A stretch of 64,000 nucleotides of DNA, taken from Mycobacterium sp. 3519A. Lineage in GTDB: Bacteria > Actinomycetota > Actinomycetes > Mycobacteriales > Mycobacteriaceae. The DNA lies in assembly GCF_900240945.1 (NCBI RefSeq), contig NZ_OESG01000014.1, positions 2,338,015 through 2,402,014 of the forward strand. The letters are read 5' to 3'. The position numbers were made by a program, and so were the translations under genes. The notes under the pieces are model-generated. The model searched no databases and was not told the origin of the DNA. It worked only from the letters and a program-made list of their open reading frames with translations. This document shows positions 33,366-42,177 of this stretch, in pieces (the stretch's first letter is position 1; the number at the start of each line of letters is the position of its first letter).

Positions 33366-34753
33366 CCACACCCGCGACAGCGCCCGCCGATGTCCTCGTG
33401 ATCTTCGGCATCACAGGCGATCTGGCCAGGAAGATGACGTTCCGGTCGCTGTACCGGCTGGAGCGCCGCAAGCTGCTCGACTGCCCGATCGTCGGTGTGG
33501 CACGCGACGATTGGTCGGAAGCCGCGCTGCACGATCACGCGCGCAGCGCGATCGAGACCGCAGGCGAAACCATTGACGAGGATGTCTTCGCTCGATTCGC
33601 TGCGCGGTTGTCGATGGTGTCCGGTGACTTCGGTGACGCGAAAACCTATGAGCGAGTGGCCCGCGCGATCGAGGGCAAGCACACGCCGGTGTTCTATCTC
33701 GAGATACCGCCTTCGCTGTTCGGCCGCGTCGTCGAGGGTTTGGCACACGCCAACCTGACCTCGCACGCCCGGGTGGTGGTGGAGAAGCCGTTCGGCCATG
33801 ACCTGGAGTCGGCGCGGGCGCTCAACGCACAGTTGCGCAGCGTGCTCGACGAGTGGCAGATCTTCCGCATCGACCACTTTCTCGGCAAGGAACCGGCGAT
33901 GGACATCATGTTCCTGCGGTTCGCCAACTCCGTCTTCGAGCCGTTGTGGAACCGGGACCGGATCCAGTGCGTGCAGATCACCATGGCCGAGAATTTCGGT
34001 GTGGAGGACCGCGGCAGCTTCTACGATCCGGTCGGCGCGCTGCGTGACGTGGTGCAGAACCACCTGCTGCAGTTGATCGGCTTGTTCGCCGCCGAACCGC
34101 CCAGCGTCGCCGACGCCGACGGGTTGCGCGACAAGCGTGTCGAGGTGTTCCGTGCCATTCCGTCGATCGACCCCGCCCACTATGTACGAGGACAGTACGA
34201 CGGATACCGGTCCGTCAAGGGCGTGCAACCGGACTCGCAGACCGAGACGTTCGCCGCGCTCCGGCTGGAGATCGACAACTGGCGCTGGTCGGGGGTGCCG
34301 TTTTTCCTGCGGGCAGGCAAGGCACTTCCGGTGCGGGCCACCGAGATTCGCGTCATCTTCAAACGTCCGCCCAAGCTGGCGATCATGAAGGACAGGCCGG
34401 ATCCCAACGAACTCGTGCTGCGCATCGATCCCAACCCGGGCACCGATATGGTGATCCAGGCCAAGGAGCCCGGCGTGAACAGCACGCGATGCGTCGACCT
34501 GTCGTTGACCTTCGCCAAGGAACTGGGCGAGGCGCCGGAACCCTACGAGCGGCTGCTGAGCGACGCGATGCGCGGTGACTCAGCGCAATTCGCCAGGGAG
34601 GACGGCGTCGAGGAGACTTGGCGCATCGTGCAACCGCTGCTCGACTCGCCGCCGCCGGTGCAGCCGTACGAGGTCGGCTCGTGGGGTCCCGCCGACGCGG
34701 CGAAACTGGTTGTCGGGCATCCTAAATGGCGTGAACCCTGGCTGGAGTCGTAG
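33362..34753 (+). CDS. zwf: Glucose-6-phosphate dehydrogenase
   Basis: The 463-residue enzyme makes 6-phosphogluconolactone and NADPH. FGITGDLARKM is the coenzyme loop and RIDHFLGKEPAM the substrate-binding signature with its active-site His and Lys. The ATG overlaps the gnd stop (ATGA), and the product of zwf is converted (via the lactone) to the substrate of gnd, so the operon is a metabolic unit. The stop TAG is followed at once by the ATG of the PaaX-like gene. Confidence 0.96.
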   Translation: MTTPATAPADVLVIFGITGDLARKMTFRSLYRLERRKLLDCPIVGVARDDWSEAALHDHARSAIETAGETIDEDVFARFAARLSMVSGDFGDAKTYERVARAIEGKHTPVFYLEIPPSLFGRVVEGLAHANLTSHARVVVEKPFGHDLESARALNAQLRSVLDEWQIFRIDHFLGKEPAMDIMFLRFANSVFEPLWNRDRIQCVQITMAENFGVEDRGSFYDPVGALRDVVQNHLLQLIGLFAAEPPSVADADGLRDKRVEVFRAIPSIDPAHYVRGQYDGYRSVKGVQPDSQTETFAALRLEIDNWRWSGVPFFLRAGKALPVRATEIRVIFKRPPKLAIMKDRPDPNELVLRIDPNPGTDMVIQAKEPGVNSTRCVDLSLTFAKELGEAPEPYERLLSDAMRGDSAQFAREDGVEETWRIVQPLLDSPPPVQPYEVGSWGPADAAKLVVGHPKWREPWLES

Positions 34754-35548
34754 ATGCCGACAGCGTCGCGCAGTGACGTCGCCGACCTGATCGGCGACCG
34801 CACGTTGAGCGCGCGTTCCGTGCTCGCGACGGCGCTGCTCGGCGCTCCGGAACCCCATTTGACTGTCGGCGAACTGGTCGCGATGGCCTCGCTGTTCGGC
34901 ATCAGCGACGGCGCCGCCCGCACGTGCTTGTGGCGGATGGTCTCCAACGGCGAACTCACCAGCGGCGACGGCACGTACGCGCTCGCCGGGGATCTGCTGG
35001 AACGGCGGCAACGCGTCGACGACGCCTCGCGGACCGCGGCCACCCGACCGTGGGACGGTACGTGGGAGTTGGCGGTCGTGTCGTTGGATCGCCGGTCGGC
35101 CGCCGACCGACTCGCGTTGCGTAAGGCGGCGACGGCGTTGCATCTCGCCGAACTGCGGGAAGGCGTGTGGATTCGTCCCGACAATCTCGACCCCGACCGG
35201 CTGCCGACACAGCGCGCCGTGCTGGACCGGCAATGTGTGCACTTTCACGACGCCGCCACCAACATCCCCGCGGACACCATCAGATCCCTGTTCAGCCTTG
35301 ACGATTGGGCCACCGACGCGCGGCGGCTGACCCGCGCGCTACGCGACGAGGTCGACGCCGAGGCGGTCGTGGTCGCCGACTTCGCCTACTGGTTCGGGCT
35401 GTCGGTGACCGTCGTGCGGCATCTGCAACTCGACCCGCTGTTGCCCGACGAGTTGACTCCCGACGAGTGGCCCGGTCAGGATCTGCGCGAGGCGTACCTG
35501 CGCTTCAACGGCGTATTCCAGCAGCGCCTCAGCACAGCGTTCCGCTGA
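34754..35548 (+). CDS. PaaX-family transcriptional regulator
   Basis: A 264-residue protein of the PaaX type: an N-terminal winged helix (TVGELVAMASLFGISDGAARTCLWRMVSNGELT) and a PaaX C-terminal domain (WDGTWELAVVSLDRR..., then LREGVWIRPDNL). PaaX of E. coli represses phenylacetate degradation in response to phenylacetyl-CoA. Here no paa genes are visible. It starts with no gap after zwf, which suggests control of the gnd-zwf operon or of a distant target. Confidence 0.88.
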   Translation: MPTASRSDVADLIGDRTLSARSVLATALLGAPEPHLTVGELVAMASLFGISDGAARTCLWRMVSNGELTSGDGTYALAGDLLERRQRVDDASRTAATRPWDGTWELAVVSLDRRSAADRLALRKAATALHLAELREGVWIRPDNLDPDRLPTQRAVLDRQCVHFHDAATNIPADTIRSLFSLDDWATDARRLTRALRDEVDAEAVVVADFAYWFGLSVTVVRHLQLDPLLPDELTPDEWPGQDLREAYLRFNGVFQQRLSTAFR

Positions 35549-35558
35549 CTTTCTCCCG

Positions 35559-35618
35559 GCGAGCAGACGCAAAGTGTTCCGAAATCGCGGCGTGTCGGGG
35601 CCTTTTGCGTCTGCTCGC
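35559..35618. repeat. Palindromic GCAGACGC repeat, copy 1
   Basis: Arms GCGAGCAGACGCAAA (35559-35573) and TTTGCGTCTGCTCGC (35604-35618) are a perfect 15-bp inverted repeat around a 30-base centre. Read on the minus strand, copy 1 is closely similar over its whole 60 bp to copy 4 at 46531. It lies between the convergent paaX-like and CNNM genes, where it could end transcription from both sides. Confidence 0.85.
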
Positions 35619-35624
35619 GGAATC

Positions 35625-36632
35625 TTAGGCGGCGTCCGGGAGCAGACGCTGCAGCAAATCGGTCAGCGTAATCAAGCCGACCGTCTCACCGTCCTCGACG
35701 ACGAGAGCGAGGTGGTTGCGCCCCTGCTGCATGATCTGAACGGCCCGATACACCTTGGTGTCGACCGGCAGGCTCAGCACCGGTCGTATCAAGTCGCGGG
35801 CCGTCACACCGCGCGGGGCTCGCAAGCTGTCACGAACGTGCACCACTCCGACGACGGCGCCGTCGTCACCGCGAACCAGTATCCGCTGGTGTCGTGTCGC
35901 CCGCGACTGCGCCTGTATGCCCGCTGGGTCGGCATCCGCGGGAACGGTCGTCAAACGCGCTGTGCGCGAGACGATGTCACCTACCGTGAGACGCTCGAGT
36001 TCCAACGCGGTGGCCAGCGACCGATAGTGCTCCTGGTCCAACGTGCCCACTTTCGCGGAATGCTCGACGAGGTGGCGCAACGCTTCCGGATCCTGGCCGC
36101 TGTCGACGTCGTCGACCGGTGTGACGCCAACGCGGCGCAGGCACCAGTTGGCGGCCTGATTGAGGGCGAGCAGCAGCGGACGGGTCACGGTCATGAATGC
36201 GCGCATCGGTATCGCGAGCACCGTCGCCACCCGCTCGGGATGCGCGATCGCCCATGACTTCGGCGCCATCTCACCGATCACCAGGTGCAGGAACGTGACG
36301 ACGACGAGCGCGAGCACGAACCCCGCCACGTCGGCCGCCCACAGCGGCGCGCCCCATGCATGAATCAATGGGGTGAGCCAATAGTGCACTGCGGGTTTAG
36401 TTGTCGCGCCGAGCGCCAACGTGCACGCGGTGATACCTAGTTGCGAACCGGCCAGCAGAACCGACAGTTCCCTGGTGCTGCGAAGCGCATACCGCGCCGG
36501 AACGCTCTTCTCGGCTGCCTCCTCCAGGCGATGCCGCCGGGCGGCCAGCAATGCGAACTCGACCGCCACGAAGAATGCGCTGACCGCGATCAGGCCGACA
36601 GTCAACGCGGCGATCACCCATGGGTCATTCAT
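35625..36632 (-). CDS. CNNM/HlyC-CorC family membrane protein with CBS domains (short)
   Basis: The 335-residue protein has an N-terminal CNNM transmembrane domain (three helices; QLGITACTLALGATTKPA and HLVIGEMAPKSWAI are the conserved parts) followed by a CBS pair about residues 205-330. It lacks the C-terminal CorC/HlyC domain found in its neighbour. Family members are linked to magnesium or cobalt transport and are often labelled hemolysins without good reason. Its first eight bases overlap the end of the upstream paralogue, indicating co-translation. Confidence 0.9.
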   Translation of the reverse strand: MNDPWVIAALTVGLIAVSAFFVAVEFALLAARRHRLEEAAEKSVPARYALRSTRELSVLLAGSQLGITACTLALGATTKPAVHYWLTPLIHAWGAPLWAADVAGFVLALVVVTFLHLVIGEMAPKSWAIAHPERVATVLAIPMRAFMTVTRPLLLALNQAANWCLRRVGVTPVDDVDSGQDPEALRHLVEHSAKVGTLDQEHYRSLATALELERLTVGDIVSRTARLTTVPADADPAGIQAQSRATRHQRILVRGDDGAVVGVVHVRDSLRAPRGVTARDLIRPVLSLPVDTKVYRAVQIMQQGRNHLALVVEDGETVGLITLTDLLQRLLPDAA

Positions 36633-37935
36633 CGCCGTCCTCCACGCTGACCAAGACGGAGGCAGGAACGCGGCGCTCGACCGCTTTCACCGTCGCGGCC
36701 AACAGCTTTCGCTGTGGCAGCCAGATCTCGACCTTGTCACCCACGGCGGGCAACCTGCCCAAGTGCTCTATCAGCAGTCCGGCCAATGTCTCGTAGTCAC
36801 CGTCGGGAAGGCGGTGGTCGAGGACCCGCTGGGCCTCGTCGACATGCATATCGCCGGGCAGCAGCCAGCCGTCGCGGCGTCGCACCACTCCGCTGTCGTC
36901 ACCGTCGTGCTCGTCGGCGATCTCGCCGACCACTTCCTCGGCGATGTCCTCGATCGTGACGATGCCGGCGAAGCCACCGTATTCGTCGATCACGAACGCC
37001 ATTTGGTCATTGGCCGCACGCAGCTGGTTGAGCACCTCGGGCAGCGGCAGCGAGCCGGGCACCCGGACGGCGGGTCTGCACCGAGTCCCTGCGACGGCTT
37101 GCGGGTTCGCGTCGAGAACGGCGTCGAGGTCCAGCACCCCCAGGAGGTCGTCGGTGGAGTCGCCGACGACGGGGTAACGCGTGTGCCCGGTCGCCATCCG
37201 GGTCAGCACCGCGTCGACGGACTCGTCGGCGCGCACGGTGTCGACGTGGGTGCGCGGGATCATGGCGTGTTCGGCGGTGCTGGTTGGAAAGTCCAGGATC
37301 CGGTCGAGCAGCACAGAGAGCTCGGCAGGCAGCTGGCCGGCCGAGCGTGAGCTGGCGACGATGTGCTCGAGATCCCGCGCGGTGGCCGCCTGTTCGATGT
37401 CGTGCACGGGCTCCATTCGCAGCACTCGCAGCAGCAGATTCGACGAGCGGTCGAACAGCGCGATGAGCCACCCGAACAGCCGCAGATACCAGTGCGTCGA
37501 GGTGGCCAGCGTGCGGGCGACCGCTTCGGGCATCGCGATCGCGAGGTTCTTGGGCACCAGTTCGCCGAACAACATCTGAATCAACGTGCAGAACAACAGT
37601 GACACCGCGGCGCCGACGGCGATGCCCGCGGTGCTCGCGACGCCGCCGCCGACCAGCGCCGCGAACCCGGTGCCGATCAGTGGCTCGGCGACATATCCGG
37701 CCAACAGGCCTGTCACGGTGATGCCCAGTTGTGCGCCCGACAGCATGAACGACGTGCGCCGGGTGACGCCAAGCGCTCGCTGGGCAGACGCGTCGCCCGC
37801 CTGCGCCCGCGCAGTCAGTCTCGACCGGTTGACCGCCGTGTAGGCGAACTCCTGCGCGACGAAGTACGCCGTGAACGCGGTGATCAGAACGACGACAGCG
37901 ATTCCGAGGCCGATGTCGAGCAAGGCCCTCAGCAT
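36625..37935 (-). CDS. CNNM/HlyC-CorC family membrane protein with CBS domains (full)
   Basis: The 436-residue paralogue has the complete layout: CNNM membrane domain (AGAQLGITVTGLLAGYVAEP, MLFGELVPKNLAIAMPE), a CBS pair with the conserved MIPRTHVDTV before it, and a C-terminal CorC/HlyC domain (QMAFVIDEYGGFAGIVTIED...). It is the first gene of a two-gene operon. A divalent-cation efflux or transport role is known for some relatives, not shown here. Confidence 0.91.
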   Translation of the reverse strand: MLRALLDIGLGIAVVVLITAFTAYFVAQEFAYTAVNRSRLTARAQAGDASAQRALGVTRRTSFMLSGAQLGITVTGLLAGYVAEPLIGTGFAALVGGGVASTAGIAVGAAVSLLFCTLIQMLFGELVPKNLAIAMPEAVARTLATSTHWYLRLFGWLIALFDRSSNLLLRVLRMEPVHDIEQAATARDLEHIVASSRSAGQLPAELSVLLDRILDFPTSTAEHAMIPRTHVDTVRADESVDAVLTRMATGHTRYPVVGDSTDDLLGVLDLDAVLDANPQAVAGTRCRPAVRVPGSLPLPEVLNQLRAANDQMAFVIDEYGGFAGIVTIEDIAEEVVGEIADEHDGDDSGVVRRRDGWLLPGDMHVDEAQRVLDHRLPDGDYETLAGLLIEHLGRLPAVGDKVEIWLPQRKLLAATVKAVERRVPASVLVSVEDGDE

Positions 37936-38032
37936 GGCGGGCCAGGTCTTCGGGGTGCGCTCGAGGCGCTCATCACTCCCTTTGGTCGTCGGATCAGGCC
38001 GTCCCTTCGACCATACCTAATGCTCTTCCGGT

Positions 38033-38090
38033 GAGCAGACGCAGAAACGTGCGAATCAGGCCCCAGACGGCTACTTCTGCGTCTGCTCGC
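38033..38090. repeat. Palindromic GCAGACGC repeat, copy 2
   Basis: Arms GAGCAGACGCAGAA (38033-38046) and TTCTGCGTCTGCTC (38075-38088) pair perfectly. Compared with copy 1 both arms carry a matching extra base pair change, so pairing has been kept while sequence changed. It lies just after the prpE stop. Confidence 0.85.
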
Positions 38091-38095
38091 GCCGG

Positions 38096-39967
38096 TTAAG
38101 GCTTGAGTACGGGCTTCAAAGCGTCGAGCACTGCCGGGTCCTCAATGGTCGACGGCACCGGTTCGTCCTTACCATGGGCGATACCCCGCATCGTCTTGCG
38201 CAGGATCTTGCCCGACCGCGTCTTCGGCAGGGCGGCAACGACATCAACAACTTTCAAGCACGCCACCGCGCCGATCTCGTCGCGCACCAACTGAACCAGT
38301 TCGTCTGCGATCCCGGCCGCAGACGCGCCGGCCTTCAGCACGACCAGCCCGCGGGGCACCTGGCCTTTGACCTGATCGTGAACGCCGATCACCGCACACT
38401 CGGCCACCGCGGGGTGCTTCGCCAGCACGGCTTCGATCGAACCGGTCGAAAGTCGGTGTCCCGCAACGTTGATGACGTCGTCGATGCGGCCCATCACAAA
38501 CAGGTAGCCCTCCTCGTCGAAGTAGCCGCCATCGCCGGTGAGGTAGTAGCCGGGATGCTCGCACAGATACGACGCCTCGTAACGGTCGTCGTCACCCCAC
38601 AGCGTCGGCAGAGTGCCCGGCGGCAGCGGCAACCTGATACAGATCGCGCCCTCTTCGCCGGGTTCACACGGCGAACCGTCGATCCGCAGGATCCGGACGT
38701 CGTATCCCGGCATGGGCACGGTCGGCGAACCGGGTTTGATCGGCAGCGCTTCGACGCCCATGGGATTGGCCGCGATGGCCCAGCCTGTTTCGGTCTGCCA
38801 CCAGTGATCGACGACGGGGATGCCGAGGATGTCCGACGCCCAGCCGTAGGTGGCGGGGTCGAGTCGCTCGCCGGCCTGGAACAGATACTTCAGCGCCGAC
38901 AGGTCGTACTTGGCCAGGTGCAACGCCTCCGGGTCTTCCTTCTTGATCGCGCGGATCGCCGTCGGCGCGGTGAACAGCGCCTTGACGCCGTGCTCGGACG
39001 CCACCCGCCAGAACGCGCCGGCGTCCGGGGTGCCGACCGGCTTACCTTCGTAAAGCACGGTCGTCGCGCCGAGCAACAGCGGCCCGTACACGATGTAGGA
39101 GTGGCCCACCACCCAGCCGACATCGCTTGCCGCCCAATAGACTTCGCCGGGATGGGTGTCGTAGATATGGCGCATGCTCCACAGCAGCGCCACTGCATGT
39201 CCGCCGTTGTCGCGCACGATGCCTTTCGGCTTGCCGGTGGTGCCGGAGGTGTACAGCACGTACAGCGGATCGGTCGCCGCGACGGGCACCGGGTCGACGG
39301 GTTCGGCAGAAGCCATCAACTCGCGCCAGTCGTGGTCGCGTCCCGCCAGTGGCTCGCAGGGTCGCTGCTCCCGCTGCAGGATCACGCATGCGGGTGGGGC
39401 GTGTTCGGCCATCTCCAGCGCGCTGTCGACCATCGGCTTGTAGTCGACGGTCCGCGTCGGCTCGACCCCGCATGAGGCGGTGACGATCACCGCCGGCTTG
39501 GCGTCGTCGATGCGCGTCGCCAGTTCGTGCGCGGCGAAACCGCCGAACACCACCGAATGCACCGCGCCCAGTCGCGCGCACGCCAGCATCGCGATCACCG
39601 CCTCCGGCACCATCGGCATGTAGATGACGACGCGGTCGCCCTTGCCGACACCCAGCCCGCGCAGCACCCCGGCGAAGCGGGCGGTCTCGTCCAACAGCTC
39701 GCGGTAGGTGTACGTGCGCTGCGATCCGGTCACCGGGGAGTCGTAGATCAACGCGGGTTGGTCGGCGCGCCCGCCGTCGACGTGACGGTCCAGGGCGTTG
39801 GCGCAGGTGTTCAGCTCACCGTCGGGAAACCAGCGGTAGAACGGCGGGTTCGAGTCGTCCAGCACGCGGGTCGGCTCACGGGTCCACGTCACCGCCTTGG
39901 CGGCCTCGGCCCAGAAGGCCGTCGGATCGGCGATGCTGGCGTCGAACAGGTCGCGGTATCCACCCAT
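38096..39967 (-). CDS. prpE: Propionyl-CoA synthetase (acetyl-CoA synthetase-like)
   Basis: The 623-residue AMP-forming acyl-CoA synthetase activates short acids, most like PrpE (propionate) by length and the opening GYRDLFDASIADPTAFWAEAA. It has the P-loop YTSGTTGKPKG, the WWQTETGW motif shared by acetyl- and propionyl-CoA synthetases, TGDGGYFDEEGYLFVMGRIDDVINVAGHR, and the C-terminal lysine motif KTRSGKILRK that is acetylated in related enzymes. It reads alone. Confidence 0.9.
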   Translation of the reverse strand: MGGYRDLFDASIADPTAFWAEAAKAVTWTREPTRVLDDSNPPFYRWFPDGELNTCANALDRHVDGGRADQPALIYDSPVTGSQRTYTYRELLDETARFAGVLRGLGVGKGDRVVIYMPMVPEAVIAMLACARLGAVHSVVFGGFAAHELATRIDDAKPAVIVTASCGVEPTRTVDYKPMVDSALEMAEHAPPACVILQREQRPCEPLAGRDHDWRELMASAEPVDPVPVAATDPLYVLYTSGTTGKPKGIVRDNGGHAVALLWSMRHIYDTHPGEVYWAASDVGWVVGHSYIVYGPLLLGATTVLYEGKPVGTPDAGAFWRVASEHGVKALFTAPTAIRAIKKEDPEALHLAKYDLSALKYLFQAGERLDPATYGWASDILGIPVVDHWWQTETGWAIAANPMGVEALPIKPGSPTVPMPGYDVRILRIDGSPCEPGEEGAICIRLPLPPGTLPTLWGDDDRYEASYLCEHPGYYLTGDGGYFDEEGYLFVMGRIDDVINVAGHRLSTGSIEAVLAKHPAVAECAVIGVHDQVKGQVPRGLVVLKAGASAAGIADELVQLVRDEIGAVACLKVVDVVAALPKTRSGKILRKTMRGIAHGKDEPVPSTIEDPAVLDALKPVLKP

Positions 39968-40009
39968 ACCGGCACCGTAGCGCGGCAGGCGATACGTAAA
40001 GTCCGATTC

Positions 40010-40873
40010 ATGCCATCCGAACCGCCGCCCATCGAAGGCGTCCGCCGGTCATTCGTCGAGGCGCGCGGGGTGCGTTTCCACGTCACGGAATCCGGTCCGC
40101 CGGACGGCCGGCCCGTCCTCGCGTTGCACGGCTGGCCGCAGCATCACTGGGCCTACCGCGAGCTGCTCGCCGACCCGCCGCCGGGGCTGCGCATCATCGC
40201 GCCCGATCTGCCCGGCTACGGCTGGTCGGGGCCCGCGCCGCACAAGTGGGCCAAGGAGGACGTCGCCAGCGACGTGCTGGCGCTGCTCGACGCGCTCGGA
40301 CTCGACCGGGTGCTGCTCGTCGCGCACGACTGGGGCGGCTATGTCGGTTACCTGATGGTCCTGCGGGCCCCCGAACGCTTCGACGGGTATCTCGCGCTGA
40401 ACATGGGCTATCCCTGGGTGACGGCGCGGGTACTGCTGCCGCATTTCCACGACCTGCTGAAGTACCAGCCGCTGATCGCGTTCTTGGGCGTGCCCGTTCA
40501 GCGCTACACCGACTTTCTCTATCTGGCGTACAAGGTCGGCTCCGCGCTGGACCGTGAGCAGGTGCGCGTCTATGTGGACCGGTTCCGCGATCCGGTGGTG
40601 GCGCGCGCGGGCGCGGACACCTACCGCACCTTTCTGCTGCGTGAGATCCCCAGAGGCGCACGGCATCCCGAGAAGCGGCGGGCGACTGTGCCCATCCGCG
40701 CCATCTTCGGCGTCAAGGACACCGTCGTCCACGAGTCGATGGTCTCGCCGGAGAACGCGCTGGCCGACGACTACACCCTGGAGAAGGTCGACGCCACGCA
40801 CTTCATCATCGACGAGCGCCCCGACCTGATTCGCGCGCGGCTGGTGGCGCTGGCCGACGAGACCGCGCGCTGA
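40010..40873 (+). CDS. Alpha/beta hydrolase, epoxide hydrolase/haloalkane dehalogenase-like
   Basis: A 287-residue hydrolase with the oxyanion motif LHGWPQHHW and a nucleophile elbow AHDWGGYVG in which the nucleophile is Asp107, not Ser, as in epoxide hydrolases and haloalkane dehalogenases. The catalytic His is likely in VDATHFIIDE. ATG 40010 is preferred because the longer frame runs into the start of the opposite prpE gene. The natural substrate is unknown. The next gene starts 42 bases later on the same strand. Confidence 0.88.
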   Translation: MPSEPPPIEGVRRSFVEARGVRFHVTESGPPDGRPVLALHGWPQHHWAYRELLADPPPGLRIIAPDLPGYGWSGPAPHKWAKEDVASDVLALLDALGLDRVLLVAHDWGGYVGYLMVLRAPERFDGYLALNMGYPWVTARVLLPHFHDLLKYQPLIAFLGVPVQRYTDFLYLAYKVGSALDREQVRVYVDRFRDPVVARAGADTYRTFLLREIPRGARHPEKRRATVPIRAIFGVKDTVVHESMVSPENALADDYTLEKVDATHFIIDERPDLIRARLVALADETAR

Positions 40874-40915
40874 TCATCAGGGTTTGGCCGCGCGGGTCTC
40901 GGGTAGCCCGCGGGT

Positions 40916-41710
40916 ATGGCAAATCCGAACGGGCTCGCGCTGGTCACCGGCGCCTCGAGCGGTATCGGCTTCGAGCTGGCGAAGCTGTTCGCCGACGACG
41001 GCTATGACCTCGTCATCGCGGCCGACGACGGTGCCATCCACGCCAGCGCCGACAAACTCGCAGGCAGCGGCGTGCAGGTCCGGCCGTTCCAGGTCGACCT
41101 GCGCCGGGCAGATGAGGTCGAGCGCCTCTATCGCAGCGCCACCGAAGGCGGCACACGACTTGCGGCCGCGGCGCTCAACGCGGGCATCGGGCGGGCGGGT
41201 CCGTTCGTCGGCGGCGATCTCGACGACGACCTGAGCATCATCGACCTCAACGTCCGATCGACGGTGCACCTGGCCAAGCTCGTCCTGACCGACATGACCG
41301 CCGCCCGAACCGGCAAGGTGTTGTTCACGTCGTCGATCAGTTCGACCATGCCGGGTTCGCTGCAGACCATCTACAACGCCTCGAAGTCGTTCGTCCAGTC
41401 GTTCGCCGAGGCGCTTCACGACGAACTGCGCGACAGCGGCGTGACCGTCACCTCGCTGATGCCGGGCCCGACGCAGACGGACTTCTTCCGGCGCGGGGGC
41501 ATGCTCGACACCGTCATCGGTCGGATGCCCAAGGACGATCCGGCCGCAGTCGCCAAACAGGGCTACGACGCGTTGATGCGCGGTGACCGCAAGGTGGTCG
41601 CGTCATCACTGCTGTCGAAATCGATCGGAATGGTCAATCGGGTGTTACCCGACTCCGTCAAAGCAATTGGCAGCCGGATGATCTCGATGCGGATAGGACA
41701 CGACAGATGA
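40916..41710 (+). CDS. Short-chain dehydrogenase/reductase
   Basis: A 264-residue classical SDR: VTGASSGIGFELAKLF at the start, ALNAGIG in place of NNAG, the Ser of SSISSTMPGS and the catalytic YNASKSFVQSF. It overlaps the next gene (SRPBCC) by four bases, which in turn overlaps an FAD oxidoreductase, so three coupled genes form an operon. Substrate unknown. Confidence 0.9.
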   Translation: MANPNGLALVTGASSGIGFELAKLFADDGYDLVIAADDGAIHASADKLAGSGVQVRPFQVDLRRADEVERLYRSATEGGTRLAAAALNAGIGRAGPFVGGDLDDDLSIIDLNVRSTVHLAKLVLTDMTAARTGKVLFTSSISSTMPGSLQTIYNASKSFVQSFAEALHDELRDSGVTVTSLMPGPTQTDFFRRGGMLDTVIGRMPKDDPAAVAKQGYDALMRGDRKVVASSLLSKSIGMVNRVLPDSVKAIGSRMISMRIGHDR

Positions 41711-42177
41711 CAGGGCCAGCAGCAATCGACAGTTCTCTGACCGTCAAGCGTGACACCACCGCGACCCGCCAGCAGGTGTGGGACGTGATGGCGGACGGCT
41801 GGACGTATTCGCAGTGGGTGGTGGGCAACACCAGGATGCGGGCGGTTGACCCGCGCTGGCCTGAGCCTGGGAGCAAGATCCACCACACCATCGGGATCTG
41901 GCCCGTCGTGCTCAACGACGAGACAGAGGTCGAATCGTCGACACCGCTGGAGGAACTCGTCCTGCTCGCCAAGGGCCGTCCGTTCGGCGGCGCTCGAATA
42001 GTGTTGCGGTTGCACGACATTCCTGGCGGCTGCCGCATCGAGATGGCCGAGGTGCCGGTCGGTGGGCCGCTGAATCTGCTGCCGCGCCGACTCGCACTGG
42101 CGCTGGCCTATCCCAGGAACCGGGAATGCCTGGCGCGGTTGGCGGCGCTGGCGGAACGGCGGCACGAGCCCGAGTGA
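41707..42177 (+). CDS. SRPBCC (START-like) family protein
   Basis: The 156-residue protein fits the SRPBCC hydrophobic-ligand fold: an opening strand with VKRDTTATRQQVWDVMADGWTYSQWVVGN, a mid region with LLAKGRPFGGARIVLRLHD and a long C-terminal helix. Such proteins bind lipids or polyketide-like compounds or act as cyclases. The location between an SDR and a carotenoid-type oxidoreductase, all translationally coupled, suggests a shared lipophilic substrate (inference). Confidence 0.83.
   Translation: MTGPAAIDSSLTVKRDTTATRQQVWDVMADGWTYSQWVVGNTRMRAVDPRWPEPGSKIHHTIGIWPVVLNDETEVESSTPLEELVLLAKGRPFGGARIVLRLHDIPGGCRIEMAEVPVGGPLNLLPRRLALALAYPRNRECLARLAALAERRHEPE

Noticed and set aside
42126..42173. 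Earlier start for the FAD oxidoreductase
   Set aside because: These codons lie inside the SRPBCC gene; the GTG at 42174 gives the usual N terminus directly before the FAD-binding motif and a GTGA coupling.
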